Under the pieces are notes generated by a model, which saw nothing but the letters and a program-made list of their open reading frames with translations, searched no databases and had not been told where the DNA came from. The position numbers were made by a program, and so were the translations under genes. From contig NZ_JAFEIF010000027.1 of NCBI RefSeq assembly GCF_017848645.1, positions 1 through 64,000 on the forward strand: DNA of 64,000 bases, read 5' to 3'. The stretch comes from Limnohabitans sp. (GTDB lineage Bacteria; Pseudomonadota; Gammaproteobacteria; Burkholderiales; Burkholderiaceae_C). This document shows positions 25,377-32,742 of this stretch, piece after piece; position 1 is the first letter of the stretch; each line of letters starts with the position of its first letter.

Positions 25377-26249
25377 ATGAATTCCAAAACCTCTGCGCTG
25401 CGTGCGCGTTTGAACCAACCCGGCCTGGTGGTGGCCCCCGGTGTGTTTGACATGGTGTCGCTGCGCTTGGCCGACAGCTTTGGCTTTGATGCGCTCTACA
25501 TGACCGGTTACGGCACCGTGGCCTCGCACATGGGCCTACCCGACGCGGGCCTGGCCACCTACAGCGACATGGTGGGCCGCGTCACGGCCATGGCGGGCAT
25601 GGCCCGCACGCCACTCATTGCCGATGCCGACACGGGTTATGGCGGCTTGCTCAACATGCGCCACACCATCCGGGGCTATGAGGCGGCAGGCGCTTGCGCC
25701 ATCCAGCTCGAAGACCAGGAGTTCCCCAAAAAATGCGGCCACACGCCGGGACGCCGCGTCATCCCCATGGCCGACATGGTGCGCAAGATTCGGGTGGCGG
25801 TGGATTCGCGCGCATCCAAAGACTTTTTGATCATCGCCCGCACCGACGCCCGCACCACGCTGGGCCTGGACGAGGCGCTGCGCCGGGCCGAAGCCTATGC
25901 CAAAGCCGGTGCCGACATCTTGTTTGTGGAGTCGCCCGAGTCCGAAGAAGAGATGCGCCGCATCGGCCAAAACTTTGATGTGCCCTTGGTGGCCAACATG
26001 GTCGAGAAAGGCCGCACCCCGGTGCTGACGAAGCCAGAGCTGGAAGCACTGGGCTACAAGATCGCCATCTTTCCGGTGACCGCGTTGCTGGCGGGCGTGC
26101 AGGCCATGGCGCAGGTGTACCAGCAGTTCAAGGACACCGGCTCGTCGGCCAAGGGCAACACGCCTTTGTACGACTTTGCCGACCTGACGAAGCTCATGGG
26201 TTTTGAAGACGTGTGGGCTTTTGAAAAGCGCTACGCTGAAACCGATTGA
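25377..26249 (+). CDS. Isocitrate lyase/PEP mutase family protein
   Basis: This 290-residue enzyme has the family blocks DADTGYGG (metal site) and the active-site loop KKCGHTPGR with its catalytic Cys. The family cleaves or forms C-C or C-P bonds in 2-oxo or 2-hydroxy acids; close relatives are 2-methylisocitrate lyases, oxaloacetate decarboxylases and dimethylmalate lyases. It is followed 29 bp later by a Bug-type carboxylate receptor, suggesting uptake and cleavage of one carboxylic acid. Which acid is unknown. Confidence 0.88.
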   Translation: MNSKTSALRARLNQPGLVVAPGVFDMVSLRLADSFGFDALYMTGYGTVASHMGLPDAGLATYSDMVGRVTAMAGMARTPLIADADTGYGGLLNMRHTIRGYEAAGACAIQLEDQEFPKKCGHTPGRRVIPMADMVRKIRVAVDSRASKDFLIIARTDARTTLGLDEALRRAEAYAKAGADILFVESPESEEEMRRIGQNFDVPLVANMVEKGRTPVLTKPELEALGYKIAIFPVTALLAGVQAMAQVYQQFKDTGSSAKGNTPLYDFADLTKLMGFEDVWAFEKRYAETD

Positions 26250-26278
26250 TGGACCACTTAAACCCCTTGGAGACAAAC

Positions 26279-27298
26279 ATGCCTCAGAACACGACAACAC
26301 CCCGACGCCAATGGCTCAAAGCCGCGCTGAGCACGGGCTTGATGGCCGCTGCCTGCAGCGGTCTGGCCTTGAGCGCCAGCACCGCTGCTGCACAAGCGGC
26401 CTACCCCGCCAAACCCATTCGCCTGGTGGTGCCCTTTGCGACCGGCGGCGTGACCGACACCAGCGGCCGATTGATCGCCGAGCAGCTGTCCAAGCGCTTG
26501 GGCCAGCAGGTGATCGTGGACAACAAGCCCGGCGCCTCGGGCAACATCGGCACACAAATGGTGGCCACGGCCGAGCCCGATGGTTACACCTTGCTCTTGG
26601 GCTTCGACGGCACGATGGTGATCAACCCCCATGTGTTTCCCAAAGTGGGTTTTGACACCGCCAAGGACTTTGCCCCCATTGGCAAGATTGGCGATGCCAT
26701 TTTGATTCTGGTGTCGCACCCCGGCGTGCCCGCCAAAACACTGCAACAAGTGATCGCCCTGTCCAAGACCCAATCGGGCGGCCTGTCGTATGGCACCTCC
26801 GGCACGGGCGGCACGCCACACATCGCGGGTGAATTGCTCAAGCAGCGCACGGGAGCCAACCTGACGCACATCCCCTACAAAGGCGGTGGGCAGGCCATGA
26901 TCGATGTGATGGGCGGCAACATTCCGCTGGTCTACACCGCTGTAGCGGGGGCGATCCAGCACGTCAAGTCGGGAAAGCTGAACGCGGTGGCCGTGTCCAG
27001 CGCACAACGCGCCCCGTCCATGCCCGATGTGCCCACCTTCATCGAAGCGGGCGTGGCCGATTTCGACATCAACTCCTGGGTCGGTTTGCTGGCCCCGGCC
27101 AAAACGCCCCGGGCGATTGTGGACAAGCTCAACACCGAGCTGAACGCCGTGCTCAACGACCCGGCCGTGCGCGAGCGCCTGAACACCTTGGGCATCACCG
27201 CCAGCCCCGGCGGCCCAGAGCGCTTTGGCCGCGACATGGCGCGAGACCTGTCGCGCTACGCGGCAGTGGTCAAGGCGGCCAACATCAAGGCCGAGTGA
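26279..27298 (+). CDS. Bug family periplasmic solute-binding protein (TctC-like)
   Basis: This 339-residue receptor has an N-terminal twin Arg (RRQWLKAAL) and long hydrophobic leader ending in AAAQAAYP, so it may be exported by Tat. Bug-family blocks KPIRLVVPFATGG, VIVDNKPGASGNIG and MPDVPTFIEAG are present. GGAG lies 7 bases before ATG 26279. It is a paralogue of the protein at 9465-10433 and probably forms an operon with the isocitrate-lyase-family enzyme. The FadR-type regulator is tail to tail, one base away. Confidence 0.93.
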   Translation: MPQNTTTPRRQWLKAALSTGLMAAACSGLALSASTAAAQAAYPAKPIRLVVPFATGGVTDTSGRLIAEQLSKRLGQQVIVDNKPGASGNIGTQMVATAEPDGYTLLLGFDGTMVINPHVFPKVGFDTAKDFAPIGKIGDAILILVSHPGVPAKTLQQVIALSKTQSGGLSYGTSGTGGTPHIAGELLKQRTGANLTHIPYKGGGQAMIDVMGGNIPLVYTAVAGAIQHVKSGKLNAVAVSSAQRAPSMPDVPTFIEAGVADFDINSWVGLLAPAKTPRAIVDKLNTELNAVLNDPAVRERLNTLGITASPGGPERFGRDMARDLSRYAAVVKAANIKAE

Positions 27299-27299
27299 T

Positions 27300-28073
27300 T
27301 CAGCCCCGCAGCCCCTTGACCAGGGGCTGCGCCAGCCGCTCGCCTTCTTGTACCCAGAAGGCCGGGTCGGCGTTGCGGATGCGGCCGATGGCGTTGCCCA
27401 TGTGGGCGGCGGCAGCTTGTCGCGCTTGGACCGGATCGCCAGCCCGCACGGCCTGCAAGATGGCCTGATGCTCGCTGCGCACAGCGGCCGCAAAGTCACC
27501 ACGCCGGGCCTCGTTGGCCCGCGTGACCTGGGTGGCCCCGTGCAAAAACTGGCTGAGATAACCGAGCGTCTGGATCAAGAAAGGGTTGCGCGTGGCCTCC
27601 GCAATGGCGCGGTGGAAGTTCACGTCCTCGGCCACGCCATCACCACCGGACTGCACCGCCTGGTCCAGCGCCTGGACCGCCTGCTCGATGGCCCGCAGGT
27701 CGCTGGCACTGCGCCGCTCGGCCGCCAGTGCTGCCACCTCGGCCTCCAGGGCGCGGCGCACCTCCACCATCTGGACCACGGCCTCTTGCGAAGCGGCATG
27801 CCGGGCTTCGAAGTTCAGGGGCGCAAAAGGCTGCTGCGCACTCACAAACACCCCACTGCCCTGGCGCGAATCCACCAAGCCCAGCGATTTGAGGCGCGAC
27901 ACCGCCTCGCGCACCACGGTGCGGCTGACGGCGAACTGCTCGACCAGTCGCGCCTCGGTGGGCAGTTTGTCGCCCGGTGCCAAACGACCTTGCTTGATCT
28001 CGGCGCTCAATTGCTCGGCCACCTGATCGGACAGGCGAGCGCCGCTGGAGACGGGGGTGAAGTGTTGACTCAT
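27300..28073 (-). CDS. GntR family regulator, FadR subfamily (FCD domain)
   Basis: This 257-residue regulator has an N-terminal winged helix (residues about 10-78, GDKLPTEARLVEQF, then GLVDSRQGSGVFV) and an all-helical FCD ligand domain. The metal or ligand residues are suggested by EDVNFHRAIAEATRNP and RSEHQAIL. FCD regulators usually repress carboxylate-catabolism genes until an acid binds. The best local targets are the isocitrate-lyase-family gene and Bug receptor. Start MSQHF at 28073 is taken over a Met five codons upstream. Confidence 0.93.
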   Translation of the reverse strand: MSQHFTPVSSGARLSDQVAEQLSAEIKQGRLAPGDKLPTEARLVEQFAVSRTVVREAVSRLKSLGLVDSRQGSGVFVSAQQPFAPLNFEARHAASQEAVVQMVEVRRALEAEVAALAAERRSASDLRAIEQAVQALDQAVQSGGDGVAEDVNFHRAIAEATRNPFLIQTLGYLSQFLHGATQVTRANEARRGDFAAAVRSEHQAILQAVRAGDPVQARQAAAAHMGNAIGRIRNADPAFWVQEGERLAQPLVKGLRG

Positions 28074-28077
28074 GTGG

Positions 28078-28088
28078 TTGTCATACAA
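28078..28088. promoter_or_regulatory. FadR-type operator-like palindrome TTGTCATACAA
   Basis: TTGT-CAT-ACAA is a short palindrome that fits the known FadR/GntR core pattern GT-N3-AC with matching flanks. It starts 5 bases upstream of the chosen start codon of the GntR/FCD gene, the expected place for autoregulation. Inferred, not proven. Confidence 0.45.
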
Positions 28089-28527
28089 GAAACAAGTTCA
28101 AGCATAACTGGGCTTTGACAGCTTGTCTGTCATCCATGAGCGCGTCCCTCATTACCAAACTATAGATTCGGCTCCATGATGCTTGAACTGTTTGAGAAAA
28201 GTCCAAGATGGCGTTGTCTTCACTTTTGTAGGTGCCCACCGCCCTGTGGGCGATGGTTTTTGAGGGCATGTAACGCGCCCATCGCCCACGGAGTGGTCTC
28301 TTTGACCAAGATTCGTACAATGGCTATCGCTTAAATCTCTATCAGACCGGATCAAAAAAGCAACAATTCCGTCTGGCTGCGCTGTGCCCGAAACCGTCGA
28401 ATGAACCGGTAGCTAAATTCGACAAGTCCGTTCAACTTCGAGAACGTATCCTTGTGATTTTTGAAAAATCTGAAGGTCCTGATCATCCTTTAACAGTCCA
28501 GGCTTCGAGCAACTTGTCGCTAGATCT
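28089..28527. other. Intergenic region at left edge of island
   Basis: No supported gene. The sequence changes here from GC-rich to more A/T-rich. It contains the 11-bp inverted repeat listed separately, and short frames on the minus strand (for example a 44-codon frame from ATG 28486 without a clear ribosome site) that match nothing I recognise. It may be degraded mobile DNA. Confidence 0.6.
28246..28289. repeat. Perfect 11-bp inverted repeat
   Basis: GTGGGCGATGG at 28246-28256 is repeated inverted as CCATCGCCCAC at 28279-28289, with 22 bp between. It lies near the left edge of the low-GC island, downstream of its operon. No U-rich tract follows on either strand, so it is not a standard terminator; it could be a structured RNA or a recombination remnant. 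Confidence 0.8.
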
Positions 28528-28773
28528 TTAACCTATACAGAACGATGCCATCAGGGTGCCGTCGACATGGCGCAGCGCGACTGCTAGCGGATCGGCCGTC
28601 GCGCTGATGCTAGCAACCAGCACTGCAGTGGTCCACCACCCAGCATCGTGCTGGGACCGCTGTAAACGCAGCGCAGCGATGATTACCGGAGTGGTGCAGC
28701 AAACGACCACCGCCCATCTAAGAACATCAGCTAGCAACACTATGACTGTCCCAGTTCCATTAGGTGGCAACAC
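28528..28773 (-). CDS. Possible small membrane protein, unknown
   Basis: A GTG start at 28773 is preceded by AGAAGG at 5 bases and overlaps the end of the PLP-enzyme gene by 14 bp, which suggests translational coupling. The 81 residues contain two hydrophobic segments (GTVIVLLADVLRWAVVV... and TTAVLVASISATADPLAVAL). A longer version from ATG 28821 is open too. I recognise no family. It could be the last member of the island operon or a chance frame. Confidence 0.35.
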   Translation of the reverse strand: MLPPNGTGTVIVLLADVLRWAVVVCCTTPVIIAALRLQRSQHDAGWWTTAVLVASISATADPLAVALRHVDGTLMASFCIG

Positions 28774-29971
28774 TCTCGCCTTCTCGCTCTGCGTGCATTG
28801 ACGAGATGGATGTGAGCCCAAGGTGGATGTCTGACATCAAGTCGGCCTCATTCTCTAGACCAACGGACAGGCGGACCAAACGATCAGTGATGCCCACGAA
28901 CAGCCGCTCGTCCGGTGACAGCTTTCCGTGCGTAGTCGACGCAGGGTGGGTGATCATGCTGCGAGTGTCGCCAATGTTGGTCGCAATGGAGATCAACTGG
29001 AGCGAATCGATCATCGCCCAAGCACTCTCACGGCTGCAACCTACTTCGAAACTCAGCACGCCACCGTAGCCGGTCTGCTGACGGCATATCAGCGCGTGCT
29101 GATCATGGTCATTGAGGCCCGTGTAGAACACACGCCCGACCTCGGGCTGGGTACGAATCCAGTGGGCGAGCTGCAAGGTCTTCTGACTGATGGCGTTAAC
29201 ACGCAATTCAAGCAATTCGAGGCTCTTGTGTAGCAACCACGCATCCATGGCCCCAAGCGTGGACCCGAGCGCGCGCAGCACGCCTCGCAGTTCGTGCATT
29301 AGACACTCGCTACCAACGACGACACCAGCTACGCAACGCCCTTGGCCGTCGATGTACTTTCCTGCTGAATGCACAACGAGGTCGGCCCCATGCTCCAGCG
29401 GATTCTGGTGAATTGGCGTCAGCAGCGTGTTGTCAACCACTACCAGCGCGCCGAGCGCATGCGCGATCTGGGCAATCGCAGCAATGTCGCCAACGTTTTG
29501 TAAGGAATTCGACGGTGACTCCAAGAAGACGAAGGCGGTGTTCTCATTGATGGCAGCTCGCCATTCGTTGAGGCATGTGAGGTTCACCACCCGCACGTCG
29601 GCACCCAGCTTTCTGAAATAGTTGCAGAAGGCAGTCAAGGTCGTTCCGAACACGTCGCGGGAAACTACCAAGTTCTTCCCTGCGCTCAGCCAAGCATGAG
29701 CGATGCCGACTATAGCGGCCATGCCTGACGAGAAGGCAACCCCATCCTCTGCGCCCTGCATAGATGCGATGCGTTTCTCGAAAGAACGTACGGTGGGGTT
29801 CGAGAAGCGCGAATAGACATTCCCCTTCTTCGCGCCGCTGAATTTGCTCGCTGCGTCCGCAGCGGACGCAAACACGTACGCCGAAGTCATGCCGATTGGC
29901 TCGCAATAGGCATCGGACATGTCCGGGAACTGTCCAATGCGTACTGCGCGGGTCGTTAAATGGTGTGTCAA
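28760..29971 (-). CDS. Cys/Met-metabolism PLP enzyme, O-succinylhomoserine sulfhydrylase-like
   Basis: This 403-residue fold-type I PLP enzyme has the family YSRFSNPT (Tyr53), the PLP-binding Asp180 in VVVDNTLL and the Schiff-base Lys205 in HSAGKYIDGQGR, a MetZ-like signature. Most MetZ proteins have Thr before the Lys; here it is Gly. The family makes or breaks C-gamma bonds of homoserine- or cysteine-like amino acids. Start is TTG 29971 with GGGAG at 8 bases. As part of the island operon with an HDO enzyme, exporter and acetyltransferase, it may act on an unusual amino acid rather than in methionine synthesis. Confidence 0.88.
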   Translation of the reverse strand: MTHHLTTRAVRIGQFPDMSDAYCEPIGMTSAYVFASAADAASKFSGAKKGNVYSRFSNPTVRSFEKRIASMQGAEDGVAFSSGMAAIVGIAHAWLSAGKNLVVSRDVFGTTLTAFCNYFRKLGADVRVVNLTCLNEWRAAINENTAFVFLESPSNSLQNVGDIAAIAQIAHALGALVVVDNTLLTPIHQNPLEHGADLVVHSAGKYIDGQGRCVAGVVVGSECLMHELRGVLRALGSTLGAMDAWLLHKSLELLELRVNAISQKTLQLAHWIRTQPEVGRVFYTGLNDHDQHALICRQQTGYGGVLSFEVGCSRESAWAMIDSLQLISIATNIGDTRSMITHPASTTHGKLSPDERLFVGITDRLVRLSVGLENEADLMSDIHLGLTSISSMHAEREGESVAT

Positions 29972-30026
29972 AGCAGTTACTCCCTTACTGAACGTACTTA
30001 GTGGTGTGTTGTGACATCATGCTTCT

Positions 30027-31280
30027 CTACCTATCGAACTCCACCAATGAACAAGTCTCCGGTTCAGGCACGCGTTGGCTACTACGCAACGTCAACCAAC
30101 TAATCACCGAACCGACAATAGTCACCCCGGCCAGTGAGACGATGACTGGCGTGTAAGTCTTGAAGGCGTCGAAAGTAGCGGCCCCCAGTTGCACCGAGAC
30201 GAAAGCGCCTAGCTGGTGTGCTAGGAATAGCAGCCCGAAGGTCTGTCCCTTGATTTTTAGCCCGTAACGCTCTAGGCAGTACATCGACGTGATCACGACA
30301 GTCCCGAGGTAGCTCGCCCCAAACAAGCTGGCGAAGACGATGGTGCGTACTTCCGATACCGAGCTAAGCAACAGCAGCATGGCGAGCGAACGCATCACGT
30401 AGAAGCTAGCAAGCAGTGAATGCTTGTTGTATCGCATAGCCAGCCAGCCGGTCACTAAACCGCTTACCAGTTCAAGCGTGCCAAGCATGCCAAGACTAAC
30501 GGCCATCTGGGTGCGCGACGTTCCGCCGTCCTGCCAGAAGGCGACCAGATGAACATCGACAAATGCCATAGTGGCGCCGCAGCCAAAGAAGCCGCATGCT
30601 AGGGCATAGAAGCCAGGATCAGTGCGCACCTCTCGCCAAGCCGAAGGCTTGCGCTCCGTCCCAACCGACGCCTCCTCACCCAACCCGACTGAGTCGGCTC
30701 TACGCGCAGCGTACCAAGCAATTACTGCAGTTGGAACAAGCAGGACGAATCCGGTCCAGAAGAAGGCCTCTGTCCAGCGCACCTGCGGTTGCAGCCACAA
30801 CCAGAACGGTGACAGGATGATGAAGCCAATGGACGTGCCATTGGTGATCACTGCATAGGCAAATCCGCTTTTGCGCTGCTCGAACAGTCTGTCGACCAGC
30901 ACTCCCATCGGTACGTAGGTCATGGCGGCTAAACCGAAAGCTCCACACAATCCATAGGCAAGGATAAACAGGCCGAGAGACTGGTTCAGAAGGCTGGTCC
31001 CGACGAGCGCGATGCCCGCGGCAACAGCGCCGACCACCACAGTGCGTAGAGGCCCGAATCGATCACTGAGCAAGCCGACGAGCGGCGAGACGAGGCCGGT
31101 AACCAGCATGAAAATTGAACCCGACCAAGCGAAGTCGGCTCGGCCGCGGCCGAAATGCCCCGCCAAGTCGCTAAAGTAAATTTGATAGACGCTCTTGATG
31201 CTCGTGGATAGAAACATCACCACGAAGCCGAATGTAACCAGCAAGTAAATTAACTTGCGCGAAGCAGCTGAGTTGTTCAT
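30027..31280 (-). CDS. MFS transporter
   Basis: This 417-residue protein has twelve predicted transmembrane segments and the MFS motif A-like loop VGLLSDRFGPLRT between helices 2 and 3. The overall type resembles oxalate/formate-like or small-metabolite carriers, but the substrate cannot be read off. It is 12 bp after the HDO gene and 55 bp before the PLP-enzyme gene, so it is cotranscribed and is the likely exporter or importer for the island's compound. Confidence 0.92.
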   Translation of the reverse strand: MNNSAASRKLIYLLVTFGFVVMFLSTSIKSVYQIYFSDLAGHFGRGRADFAWSGSIFMLVTGLVSPLVGLLSDRFGPLRTVVVGAVAAGIALVGTSLLNQSLGLFILAYGLCGAFGLAAMTYVPMGVLVDRLFEQRKSGFAYAVITNGTSIGFIILSPFWLWLQPQVRWTEAFFWTGFVLLVPTAVIAWYAARRADSVGLGEEASVGTERKPSAWREVRTDPGFYALACGFFGCGATMAFVDVHLVAFWQDGGTSRTQMAVSLGMLGTLELVSGLVTGWLAMRYNKHSLLASFYVMRSLAMLLLLSSVSEVRTIVFASLFGASYLGTVVITSMYCLERYGLKIKGQTFGLLFLAHQLGAFVSVQLGAATFDAFKTYTPVIVSLAGVTIVGSVISWLTLRSSQRVPEPETCSLVEFDR

Positions 31281-31292
31281 GTTTCACTCAGC

Positions 31293-32012
31293 CTAAGCGA
31301 TTTCTGCAGATGCACGGTATTCGCGATGCATGTCGTCATACATTGCATAGAAGAGGCGGCAGGTGTGGTCGACTGCATACAGTGCCTCTTTGCGCATCAC
31401 CTCGGTGGTGCATAGTTCAGAAACGAGGTTCAGTCCCTGCTCGACGTGTCCCACATCCTCCTGCTGGTGGACTGAGAAGAACTGTAGGTCGAATTCGTTG
31501 AGTCCATAGACCTTTCCTAGTAGCTCATGACGAGCCTCGCCGGCACGGGTCTCGAGATTTTGCCCCTCGCTGGCAATCATGACTGCTGCCGCTCCAATGT
31601 GGTAACACGAAATGTCGCGCACTGCGTTTAAGCGGTAATTGATCAGCTCCTGAGTGGCCGGCAAGGGCGTGATGGAATCGCGCCAGGCCTCGTCGACACC
31701 CAGAGCACGGATGAAGTTTTGCATCAGCACAACATGGTTGTCTGTTTTGGAGAGACGTCCGGTCTCCTCTTCGTAGACATTGATCAGCAAGGCGCGCTTG
31801 AATTTCGGCTCTGGGCAATAGAAGTAGAGGTGCTCAACGTAGTCGAGAAAATGCTTGGTGAGCTGGTAGCCCTGCAGAGTTACCTTGCGCAGGAGGTCGA
31901 TATTCTTGCATTTCGGGTCGAGTAACTCGTGGAAGATCGGATGTGAGAGCGTCAGGTGGCTCTCGAGCAGTTCACGAAGCTCCTGCTTGAATCGTGCTTT
32001 CGAATTGGACAT
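31293..32012 (-). CDS. Haem-oxygenase-like di-iron enzyme (TenA/CADD-type fold)
   Basis: This 239-residue all-helical protein has the iron-ligand pattern of haem-oxygenase-like di-metal oxidases. Glu82 in NVYEEETG and His93 form the first pair, Glu149 the bridge, and His182-x3-Asp186-x2-His189 the last set. The last spacing equals that of CADD. Known members (UndA, BesC, SznF, CADD) cleave or oxidise amino acids and fatty acids with O2. A haem-degrading role is unlikely because the di-iron ligands are complete. AGAGAGA precedes the ATG. The gap to the MFS gene is 12 bp and to the GNAT gene 16 bp. Substrate unknown. Confidence 0.82.
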   Translation of the reverse strand: MSNSKARFKQELRELLESHLTLSHPIFHELLDPKCKNIDLLRKVTLQGYQLTKHFLDYVEHLYFYCPEPKFKRALLINVYEEETGRLSKTDNHVVLMQNFIRALGVDEAWRDSITPLPATQELINYRLNAVRDISCYHIGAAAVMIASEGQNLETRAGEARHELLGKVYGLNEFDLQFFSVHQQEDVGHVEQGLNLVSELCTTEVMRKEALYAVDHTCRLFYAMYDDMHREYRASAEIA

Positions 32013-32028
32013 GGGTATTTCTCTCTAG

Positions 32029-32595
32029 TTAGGTGGATTGGTGGTTATCGGGAAGAACCAGCGCACGAAGGGCGGTGACGCTCTGGATCATGAAATGCCC
32101 GCGGTAACTCTTGCCGCCGATACGCGCGTAGTCATCAAGTACACCGAAGCTGACAAAGCCGAAACGCTGCCACAAAGCGTGTGCCCGGCAGCCTTCACGG
32201 ACATCGAGTACCAGTTGATCGACGCCTAGTTGCTCGGCGCGCTGGACCAAGGCGCGGAACCCCAGTTGGACATAGTTTTTTCCACGATAGTCCGGATGCA
32301 CGACTCCCTTGCTTAGCTCGGCACGATGCCGACAGTTGGGCATGCGGTTTAGCGTGATGATTACGAGGAAGGCGGGTTGACTGTCCACGCGACCAAGCAG
32401 GACACTGGACTCTCCAGCAACCACGGAGCGTCGTAAAGCTTCGATAAAGGCCTGGGCTTCGGCTACGGACATTAGCTCTGCATAACCCAGCGTGCCCCCG
32501 TCCCCGGTTGCGCAATTGACCAGATTGACAATGGCGCTTGCCATGTCAGGATTGAACTCCGCGATCCACTCATAAGTCACACTTGGGCTATTCAT
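32029..32595 (-). CDS. GNAT family N-acetyltransferase (island operon)
   Basis: This 188-residue acyltransferase has the acetyl-CoA-binding motif A as GVVHPDYRGKNYVQLGFRAL and motif B around LWQRFGFVSFG. It is the first gene of the island operon, with GGAGA before ATG 32595. GNAT enzymes N-acylate amines; in clusters that make amino-acid antimetabolites a GNAT often gives self-protection by acetylating the product. That role is inference. Substrate unknown. Confidence 0.88.
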   Translation of the reverse strand: MNSPSVTYEWIAEFNPDMASAIVNLVNCATGDGGTLGYAELMSVAEAQAFIEALRRSVVAGESSVLLGRVDSQPAFLVIITLNRMPNCRHRAELSKGVVHPDYRGKNYVQLGFRALVQRAEQLGVDQLVLDVREGCRAHALWQRFGFVSFGVLDDYARIGGKSYRGHFMIQSVTALRALVLPDNHQST

Positions 32596-32629
32596 TTTTT
32601 CTCCGACACCAAATTATTTACCTTCCATC

Positions 32630-32657
32630 AGAATACGTGATTACCATTCTTTGTTAA
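32630..32657 (-). promoter_or_regulatory. Candidate sigma-70 promoter of island operon
   Basis: On the minus strand TTAACA (32657-32652) and TATTCT (32635-32630) are separated by 16 bp. The start codon of the GNAT gene is 34 bases downstream of the -10 box. This is the only good match in the A/T-rich gap shared with the divergent regulator. Confidence 0.4.
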
Positions 32658-32742
32658 GCAAAATTAGAGACCAAAATACCAATAAAATGGACATCTAGCT
32701 TTGCACCCGATTCCCTTGCTCCATCACGGTGCTTTTTCGACC

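Noticed and set aside
28081-28355. Short minus-strand frames at the island edge as IS remnants
   Set aside because: No transposase motif, terminal inverted repeats or target duplication could be found.
31293-32012. True haem oxygenase or TenA thiaminase
   Set aside because: The complete Glu/His/Asp ligand set for two metals fits di-iron oxidases instead; no TenA catalytic Cys pattern was seen.
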